Source: Actinomycetaceae bacterium (GTDB lineage Bacteria > Actinomycetota > Actinomycetes > Actinomycetales > Actinomycetaceae). Taken from it: a stretch of 43,598 nucleotides of DNA. A program made the position numbers and the translations under genes. The stretch spans positions 1 to 43,598 of the forward strand of contig JAUMUM010000019.1 in assembly GCA_030530685.1 (NCBI GenBank), read 5' to 3'. Position 1 is the stretch's first letter. Every line of letters starts with the position of its first letter. Under the pieces are notes generated by a model. The model saw only the letters and a list, made by a program, of their open reading frames with translations, did no database searches and was not told the origin of the DNA. Shown piece after piece: positions 38,188-43,598 of the stretch.

Positions 38188-40506
38188 CTACTCCTTAATG
38201 TTGGTAGCGACATCGATTTGACCGGCTCGCGATGCCGCAAGTGAGGCTGCCACGACAACGGTGACGGCGAGGAGGAGCGGGGCGACGACGTACGATGCGA
38301 GTGGGTCGACTTCGAAGCGGAACGAATCGACGCCCATGAGCGAGATTGCACCGCCAACGACGGTCTCGCCAGCGACGGAAGCCATCGCTGCCCCCGTGAC
38401 CATCGCGCAGACCAGGACGACCAGGCATCGCGCCAGATACTGGGAGCGAATGTCACGATTGGTGAATCCAAGGGCCTTCATGGCGGCAATCGGTTGCCTG
38501 TCTTTGGCCAGGAGCATCGTGACGAATAGCAGGATCGTCACGAGCGTGATGACTGCCGCGATGCTCGCGGACACGGAGGCCGCCGTGCTCACCGAGCTGA
38601 TCGTGCCGCCGAAGGTCTGCCTCATGTAGGTCGAGATGTCGGAGACCTTGGCGTAGGGAAAGGACTTCCGGTACGACGCAATCGTCTTCGGCAGGAGCGA
38701 GTCGTCCCGGGCGTCGGCGGCGATGACGGACCACATGACCTGGCCGCCGTCGTCGTCGAAGGTCGCCTTGGCGGTTTTGCCGCCATTGGTCAGGTCCGAG
38801 TAGATGCCGGAGACGCGAAGGTCCCTGGTTCCCGAGGCGGTCTCGACGGCGATCCGGTCGCCCAGGGTGAGCTCGAGGTCGTCGGCATTGGTCGACGACA
38901 GCGCAATCTCGCCGTCGCCGTGCGGCGCCCTGCCGTGCGAGTACTCAATGGGGAAGGCATCGTGATCGCCCAGCTCGACCTTCAGGCGGGTCGTGACTCC
39001 CGTGGGAGTGCTCGCCTTGAAGTTCTTGGTCGTCAGAACGGAGTACTTGGTCACGGCCTCATCGGAGTCGAGCGCCTCGGCGATCTGCTGTGTCTTGTCG
39101 GGGATGTCCTCGACCTGTTGGATGTCAATGCGCATGTCGGAGCGGCCCACTCCCAGGTAGGAGACGAAACCGTCCGAGGAAAGGGTCGCGTGCATGTTCC
39201 GGGGCAGGATCATGATGAACGCGCTGAGCACGAGCACGGCGAACATCGTGGCGTACAGGCGCGGGCGCGAGGCCACGTCCTTGGTGCCCAGGAAGGCATT
39301 GGTGGAAAGAAGACGGCATCGCCTCAGCCTGAGGCGCCGTGCCTTGCCTCCTCCGCTCGGCGAGGCCGCCTGGCGCAGGGCCAAAGCCGGCGAAATCTTC
39401 CCCAGGCGGCGTAGCACGATGTGGACGTATCCCACAACGGAAACGAAGACGAACAGAGCCCCGAGCAGGCCGACCGCTATCGAAAGACCGCCGTTCTGGC
39501 TCGCGCCCATCGCCGTCCGGGCGCTTTCGGACAGTGGCCCGCGCAGGGCGAGGGCAAGGATGAGGCCCACGAGGCTGCCAATGGCACCGATCGCGGCGTA
39601 CTTGCTGCGGTAGAGCCTTTTGATGTCCAATGTGCGAATGCCGATCGCTTTGAGCACACCGATCTGGCCGTAGTCCTCTTCGATTTTGGCCAGGAGCGTG
39701 AAACGTATGCACATGAAGGCAATGGCGGTCACTAGAGCGCTCATGAGTAGCACGACGGCGATCATCAGGCCATCGGAAAGAGCGTTGACAAGGCGGAACT
39801 GCCCGTAGGTCAGCGCTTGGCCGTTCGCCGGCAGCCCGGCATCCCGGTAGGCGGCCTCGAAGGCCGAGACATTGCCGCCAGGCTTGAGGCGGAACTCGAT
39901 GAGGTATTCGACCTCGCCCCTGTCGCGCAGGGCCTGGAAGTCCTCCTCGCTCACCAGGAGCCGCTTGGAGCCGGCCAGTGGCGAGTTCATCTGCGAGTCG
40001 CGGATGAATCCGGCGACCGTCAACGGGTGGCCGTGGATCGTAACGGTATCGCCCTCAAACGCGAAGGAACTGTCTCTATAGGAGATCGGCAGGTAGATCT
40101 CGCCCTGCGCGGGCGTGACGACGCGGCCGTCGAAGTCGAGTAGGTGATCGAAGGATTGGCTCTGTGTGGCCAGGCCGTTGTCCTGAGTGCTCGATGCCTG
40201 CGTCTTTCCATTGGCCTCGATCTGCGAACCATCAATGTTCAAGAACTCTACGGTCTGCCAGCTTTCGACGTCGGTACGCGCCTCGGCAAACTTCTCAAGC
40301 TGCCCGGTGTCGAGCCGCCCGGCGTGCATCTGCATGTAGTGCGGCGTTTTCGCCTGGTCCATGAACGAACCGACGGAGCCGACGAGGCCAGTAGCGAGCA
40401 TGGCGGCCAGCGCTGTCAGCATCGAGGCGGCTGCCACGAAGCACGTTGTCATGGCCGTCACGAGGAGGCTACTGCGAATATCGCCCACTATGAGCTTGCG
40501 GTACAT
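38188..40506 (-). CDS. FtsX-like ABC transporter permease
   Basis: A 772-residue permease with two FtsX-type modules. An N-terminal membrane helix (about 13-40) is followed by a large extracytoplasmic domain (about 45-240) and three helices near 245-275, 305-330 and 350-375. A second helix near 415-435 precedes another large outer domain (about 440-640), and three more helices end near residue 765. This 8-helix layout fits the type VII/MacB-like superfamily, which moves peptides, antibiotics or lipids or relays signals rather than importing nutrients. The ATG at 40506 overlaps the MFS stop (TGATG), so it is translationally coupled. Its ATPase partner follows directly. Confidence 0.9.
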   Translation of the reverse strand: MYRKLIVGDIRSSLLVTAMTTCFVAAASMLTALAAMLATGLVGSVGSFMDQAKTPHYMQMHAGRLDTGQLEKFAEARTDVESWQTVEFLNIDGSQIEANGKTQASSTQDNGLATQSQSFDHLLDFDGRVVTPAQGEIYLPISYRDSSFAFEGDTVTIHGHPLTVAGFIRDSQMNSPLAGSKRLLVSEEDFQALRDRGEVEYLIEFRLKPGGNVSAFEAAYRDAGLPANGQALTYGQFRLVNALSDGLMIAVVLLMSALVTAIAFMCIRFTLLAKIEEDYGQIGVLKAIGIRTLDIKRLYRSKYAAIGAIGSLVGLILALALRGPLSESARTAMGASQNGGLSIAVGLLGALFVFVSVVGYVHIVLRRLGKISPALALRQAASPSGGGKARRLRLRRCRLLSTNAFLGTKDVASRPRLYATMFAVLVLSAFIMILPRNMHATLSSDGFVSYLGVGRSDMRIDIQQVEDIPDKTQQIAEALDSDEAVTKYSVLTTKNFKASTPTGVTTRLKVELGDHDAFPIEYSHGRAPHGDGEIALSSTNADDLELTLGDRIAVETASGTRDLRVSGIYSDLTNGGKTAKATFDDDGGQVMWSVIAADARDDSLLPKTIASYRKSFPYAKVSDISTYMRQTFGGTISSVSTAASVSASIAAVITLVTILLFVTMLLAKDRQPIAAMKALGFTNRDIRSQYLARCLVVLVCAMVTGAAMASVAGETVVGGAISLMGVDSFRFEVDPLASYVVAPLLLAVTVVVAASLAASRAGQIDVATNIKE

Positions 40507-41876
40507 CAGTGGTTTACCCTTTCGAGTTTACGGACGCTCCCGGCGCGGAATATGGCGCTTGCGGCGACGCACAGCGACAGGCCGGCGACGATCACGCACA
40601 GCGCGGCGCCCCTGCCCGGACCCGTTCCGACGAGGCGGCCGAGGCTGTTGGCCAGGAGGCCGCCGTCGCGCAGCAGGGGAGCGAAAACGTGGTCGGTGAT
40701 GATGCCGGAGGAGGCATACGCGGCGACATAGCCGAGCTGGGACAGCACGCCGATCAGACCCCAGGCTCGCCCCTGGAATTGGTCAGGGATATTGGTGCGG
40801 ATGAGGTAATCGAGGCACGCGTTGGCGAAGGGCATCATCGCGAATACGAGGAAGCCCGTCGCGCCGATGAGGACCGCGCTTTCGCGTATGCCGAAGCCGA
40901 CCATGCAGGCGCCGGCAGCGAATAGGGAGGCCGCCAGGATGTCCGTGTGCCTGCCGCGGATGGGAAGGATGCCCAGTGCGATGCTCGGGGCCAGCAGCCC
41001 GAGGGCGGCGACGGTTTCCAGCGTGCCGAGCACCGAGGCGGTCGTGAAGGCCAGGACCAGTGGCGTCAGGAGCGTTTCGAGGACTCCCAGGCAGAACGTG
41101 ATGACCGCTGCCATCCACACGAGGACGAAAATTCCCCTGTTGCCCGTCACGACGGCCCAGCCATCGGAAAATGCACGGGTCAGACGAGGCGGAGTGTTGT
41201 CGCCGTCCGGCTGGTGTTTATCGGAGTCATCCTCGCCGCGCCCGGCTTCTGTGTGCCCGTTCCGGTTGGCGACCATGAGCGAGTGCCGCACGACGAGCGT
41301 CATCGTCATTGTCACGGCAAGGGTCGCGATGTCGATGATCAGGAGCAGTCGGATGTCATAGGCCGCCAGGAGGAATCCCGCCAGTGCCGGCGAGATGAGG
41401 TACTTGGCCGAGCCCATGATCTGGACCATGCCGCTGGCGCGAGTGTACTGATCGCTCGTGAGAAGGTCCGAGATCGTCGCCTTGAAGGCGGGATCGAGCA
41501 GCGAGGCGAAGACGGAGCTGAGTGCCACGCCCAGGCATATCTGCCAGATCTGGGCGTGCCCGTCGCGCAGGCACCACAGGATGTAGACAAGGCCGATGGC
41601 TGACAGGCCGTCGCCGGCCACCATGAGGAGGCGGCGGTCGTGGGCGTCGGCCAGTACGCCGGCGAATGCTCCCAACAGGATATTCGGCAGGAAGGCCGTC
41701 AGCATGACGATGGCGGTGGCCGAGGCCCGTCCCGTCGTCTGGTAGGCGTACACGCCCAGGCCGAACGACGTCAGGCCGCTGCCAATGGCCGAGATGAAGC
41801 CCCCGCTCCACAGGATGAGGAAGGCGGCGAAGCCTGTTCTTTGGCGCACTCGCGGTGCGATGTCCTTTGCTGTCAC
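40506..41876 (-). CDS. MFS transporter (EntS-like exporter)
   Basis: A 456-residue major facilitator protein with about twelve membrane helices and a longer hydrophilic central loop (about residues 200-235, HTEAGRGEDDSDKHQPDGDN). The N-terminus LILWSGGFISAIGSGLTSFGLGVYAY and the loop GVLADAHDRRLLMVAGD (MFS motif A-like, DxxxRR) resemble the EntS/macrolide-type exporters of the DHA3 group. The substrate cannot be assigned; small hydrophobic drugs or siderophores are typical for relatives. The GTG start overlaps the tetR stop (GTGA, 41873-41876), and the stop overlaps the permease start, so all four genes are coupled. Confidence 0.88.
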   Translation of the reverse strand: MTAKDIAPRVRQRTGFAAFLILWSGGFISAIGSGLTSFGLGVYAYQTTGRASATAIVMLTAFLPNILLGAFAGVLADAHDRRLLMVAGDGLSAIGLVYILWCLRDGHAQIWQICLGVALSSVFASLLDPAFKATISDLLTSDQYTRASGMVQIMGSAKYLISPALAGFLLAAYDIRLLLIIDIATLAVTMTMTLVVRHSLMVANRNGHTEAGRGEDDSDKHQPDGDNTPPRLTRAFSDGWAVVTGNRGIFVLVWMAAVITFCLGVLETLLTPLVLAFTTASVLGTLETVAALGLLAPSIALGILPIRGRHTDILAASLFAAGACMVGFGIRESAVLIGATGFLVFAMMPFANACLDYLIRTNIPDQFQGRAWGLIGVLSQLGYVAAYASSGIITDHVFAPLLRDGGLLANSLGRLVGTGPGRGAALCVIVAGLSLCVAASAIFRAGSVRKLERVNH

Positions 41877-42574
41877 CTGTCTGCTTCCTCGCTCGAGTGC
41901 GTGGCGGCCGCATCGGATGTGGTGCGCGTGTCGGCATCGTCGGGATTAGCGAACAGACGCGCCAACTGCGGAGCAAGCGCACCGGTCTCGTCTCCGAGCA
42001 GGCGCCCGACGTTGTAGACGAGTGCCCTTACGCGCCGCTCGACCTGCTCGGGCTCGAGTTGGGAGAGTGCGTTGGCATCGAGGGCCTCATTGGCGTAGAC
42101 GACGATCATCTCGGTGGCCTCGTAGGGGTACGGCGTCGAAAAGGTCCCCTCGCGGATTCCGTCCTCGACGATCGCCGCGAGTACCGGCGTCACATTGGCC
42201 ACGATGCTCTCTTGGATCTTCTGGTGCATGAGGGCATTGCCGGGCTTGTGAATGTGCTCGCGCAGCTGCCCTCCTCCGTGGCTGTCGACGTTGAGTGCCT
42301 GCACCGTTGCGATGAGGCGTTCGAGGGCTGACAGGCTCGTGTCCTGTTCGATCGCCTTGGTGGCGGAGAGGATCCTGGTGTTCAGGCGTTCGACGAGGGC
42401 ATCGACAATTGCTCCTTTGGAAGGGAAGTGGTGGTATAAGGTGCCGCGAGCGATGCCCGCCTTCTCGATGATTTGGGACGTGCTCGTGGCGTCGAATCCG
42501 TTCTCGTTGAAGAGGTATTCGGCGACGTCAAGGATCTCGCCCCGGCGCACCTCGCGTTTCTTTATCACTCGCAT
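41873..42574 (-). CDS. TetR-family transcriptional regulator of the efflux operon
   Basis: A 233-residue repressor with an N-terminal TetR helix-turn-helix at about residues 12-55. The recognition part is TSTSQIIEKAGIARGTLYHHFPSKGAIVDAL. The helical ligand-binding domain that follows has no assignable ligand, and the end is a short hydrophilic tail. ATG 42574 is preferred to an in-frame ATG at 42631, because AGGAG (42584-42588) precedes it and the earlier ATG is too close to the predicted promoter. It is the first gene of the operon. A perfect palindrome overlaps its promoter, so autorepression relieved by a substrate of the pumps is the likely logic. Confidence 0.9.
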   Translation of the reverse strand: MRVIKKREVRRGEILDVAEYLFNENGFDATSTSQIIEKAGIARGTLYHHFPSKGAIVDALVERLNTRILSATKAIEQDTSLSALERLIATVQALNVDSHGGGQLREHIHKPGNALMHQKIQESIVANVTPVLAAIVEDGIREGTFSTPYPYEATEMIVVYANEALDANALSQLEPEQVERRVRALVYNVGRLLGDETGALAPQLARLFANPDDADTRTTSDAAATHSSEEADR

Positions 42575-42634
42575 GGGCTTGTACTCCTGTCGTGAATCGT
42601 GGTCGAGTCGACCGGGCCGTCTGAGTGCCATCGA

Positions 42635-42663
42635 TTTACTAGACCGACTGTCGGTCTAGTAAA
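42635..42663. promoter_or_regulatory. Perfect 29-bp palindromic operator/promoter of the tetR operon
   Basis: Arms TTTACTAGACCGAC (42635-42648) and GTCGGTCTAGTAAA (42650-42663) are exact reverse complements around a single T. On the minus strand TTTACT (plus 42658-42663) and TAGTAA (42636-42641) form a -35/-10 pair at 16 bp. By symmetry the same promoter exists on the plus strand. The GACCGAC-n-GTCGGTC core is a typical TetR-type site. Confidence 0.8.
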
Positions 42664-43145
42664 GAATGTCAGTGGCGGACGCACATGTCAATGGCGAAAG
42701 CGGGCTGGTCTGTCGAATTGAGGCTGGCTTCGGTGAAGGCTGGCCGGTGCTGGCTCTGCGTGGGTGTTCGCGAGCGCTGGTCGACGTTGGCGACCGCCAG
42801 CCGATAAGTCGTGAATCCGGCCCGTGTTGGCGAAAGCCGGGCGGCTGTCTTAGTAGGAATCGGGAGGTAATGGCGATGCTGTTGCGAAGAACGTGAGCAT
42901 CGGCACCAGCGCCGGTCAAACCGGCGTCGTCATGTGAAAGGTCGTCATGTCGAAGAATGTGGCGGCCGGTGGCGCGCAGGCAAGTGGCGGCATTCTGCCC
43001 TTTGAGCGTAGGCCCGGTCGCTCGGAAGTCGAAGGTACTTCGGCAGGTCGAAGGGAGGACGAGGCTTCACCGAGAGCGCGAGCGCCCAAGAACTGGAAGG
43101 ATTTGGTGCCTGGCCACGGTTGGCCATGAGTCGATGTGCGAACGG
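42664..43145. other. 482-bp intergenic region with no clear gene
   Basis: The composition is less GC-rich than the flanking genes. Short open frames are present but lack ribosome sites and recognisable domains. It holds a 7-bp hairpin with a 3-nt loop at 42910-42926 (CGCCGGT/ACCGGCG), a repeated TGGCGAAAGC motif (42693 and 42824), and a repeated GTCGTCATGT (around 42926 and 42942). It could be eroded sequence. Confidence 0.5.
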
Positions 43146-43217
43146 TGGGCGATACTGGGTTCGAACCAGTGACCTCTTCGGTGTGAACGAAGCGCTCTAC
43201 CACTGAGCTAATCGCCC
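43146..43217 (-). tRNA. tRNA-Val (anticodon CAC)
   Basis: On the minus strand the sequence folds as a full cloverleaf: acceptor GGGCGAU/AUCGCCC, D-arm GCUC/GAGC, anticodon stem CUUCG/CGAAG with loop UUCACAC (anticodon CAC), and T-arm ACUGG/CCAGU with UUCGAAC. The discriminator is A. No encoded CCA is present. Confidence 0.93.
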
Positions 43218-43232
43218 GGCAATTGCCCCACG

Positions 43233-43262
43233 AGAATAGCGTGCGGGGCAGTGGCGGTGCAA
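43233..43262 (-). promoter_or_regulatory. Promoter of tRNA-Val(CAC)
   Basis: Minus-strand TTGCAC (plus 43257-43262) and TATTCT (43233-43238) at 18 bp, with initiation expected about 8 nt before the tRNA. Confidence 0.5.
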
Positions 43263-43299
43263 AGTTCGATAACGTGGCGTGCACCTCATGGTCTCGGGT

Positions 43300-43329
43300 T
43301 GGACATCGCGCGGCAGCGCTGTCTATAGT
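43300..43329 (+). promoter_or_regulatory. Promoter of the tRNA-Gly-Cys-Val cluster
   Basis: TGGACA (43300-43305) and TATAGT (43324-43329) at an 18-bp spacing, about 35 nt before tRNA-Gly. Confidence 0.55.
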
Positions 43330-43364
43330 TATCGAGCACCACCGGTCACGAGTTGGCTGGACAT

Positions 43365-43437
43365 GCGGATGTGGCTCAGTTGGTAGAGCATCACCTTGCC
43401 AAGGTGAGGGTCGCGGGTTCGAGTCCCGTCATCCGCT
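43365..43437 (+). tRNA. tRNA-Gly (anticodon GCC)
   Basis: Complete 73-nt cloverleaf: acceptor GCGGAUG/CAUCCGC, anticodon stem UCACC/GGUGA with loop UUGCCAA, T-arm GCGGG/CCCGU with UUCGAGU, discriminator U. It is the first of three plus-strand tRNAs. Confidence 0.95.
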
Positions 43438-43467
43438 CGGAGGAAAAGCAGCAATGCTAATCCGCAC

Positions 43468-43538
43468 GGTGGGTTGGCCGAGAGGCGAGGCAACGGCCTG
43501 CAAAGCCGTGTACACGGGTTCGAATCCCGTACCCACCT
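43468..43538 (+). tRNA. tRNA-Cys (anticodon GCA)
   Basis: Complete 71-nt cloverleaf: acceptor GGUGGGU/ACCCACC, anticodon stem ACGGC/GCCGU with loop CUGCAAA, T-arm ACGGG/CCCGU with UUCGAAU, and discriminator U as is usual for tRNA-Cys. Confidence 0.95.
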
Positions 43539-43543
43539 CGCTA

Positions 43544-43598
43544 GGGCGATTGGCGCAGCGGGAGCGCGCTTCCCTGACACGGAAGAGGTCACTGGTTC
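43544..43598 (+). tRNA. tRNA-Val (anticodon GAC), truncated by the window end
   Basis: The 5' three quarters of a tRNA: GGGCGAU acceptor strand, D-arm GCGC/GCGC, anticodon stem CUUCC/GGAAG with loop CUGACAC (GAC), and the start of the T-arm (ACUGGUUC). It closely resembles tRNA-Val(CAC) on the opposite strand. The 3' end lies outside the window. Confidence 0.88.

Noticed and set aside
42666-42896. A 76-codon plus-strand frame just after the mirrored TetR-operon promoter
   Set aside because: No Shine-Dalgarno and no recognisable motif, with a composition typical of chance frames. It is kept only as a reason to test for plus-strand transcription.

Overview
The window is GC-rich (roughly two thirds G+C by eye) chromosomal DNA from an actinomycete. 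The evidence is a principal sigma factor with a long basic/acidic N-terminus, the cell-division protein SepH, DUF4193/DUF3710/DUF3159/DUF3000/DUF5998 proteins largely confined to Actinomycetota, frequent GTG starts, and several starts preceded by a -10 box at 6-8 nt (leaderless mRNAs). From recollection, the gene order resembles the sigA-trkA-dxs-rnd neighbourhood of Mycobacterium and the hrdB-parE-parC neighbourhood of Streptomyces. FemAB and the overall set suggest an Actinomyces-like lineage; the genus cannot be settled from the sequence alone.

Layout. (1) 1-7277: polyprenyl diphosphate synthase (-), a DUF4192 protein, and the glycine cleavage genes gcvT-gcvH-gcvP, closed by a strong hairpin. 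(2) 7421-16037: sigA, a DEDDh exonuclease (-), a small DUF7455 protein, and topoisomerase IV as convergent parE (+) and parC (-) with a tandem GNAT acetyltransferase between them. (3) 16269-22442: a coupled operon of DUF5998, a type I phosphodiesterase-like protein and thymidine kinase; sepH (-); then DUF4193, DUF3710, an OB-fold protein and a DUF3159 membrane protein. (4) 22469-26908: two overlapping TrkA-type regulators (-) divergent from an APC permease that is coupled to a TrmA-type RNA methyltransferase. (5) 27056-33315: DUF4256, an RclA-like flavin disulfide reductase, dxs, RNase D and DUF3000. (6) 33383-37226: FemAB-type aminoacyltransferase and glgX with an unusual acidic tail. (7) 37425-42574 (-): an efflux operon tetR-MFS-FtsX permease-ABC ATPase whose promoter is a perfect 29-bp palindrome. 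(8) 43146-43598: tRNA-Val(CAC) on minus, then tRNA-Gly(GCC), tRNA-Cys(GCA) and a tRNA-Val(GAC) cut by the window end.

Most of the window is conserved housekeeping: transcription, DNA topology, one-carbon and isoprenoid metabolism, cell division, K+ homeostasis, wall synthesis and glycogen turnover. No insertion sequence, prophage, CRISPR array or rRNA was seen, and I found no convincing wholly new system. The parts most worth a second look are the self-palindromic TetR promoter with its coupled MFS+ABC operon, the RNA methyltransferase that has lost its iron-sulfur ligands, the RclA-like gene with a palindrome on its predicted promoter, the tailed GlgX, the hairpin cluster at 37266-37418, and the repeated leaderless promoter architecture.
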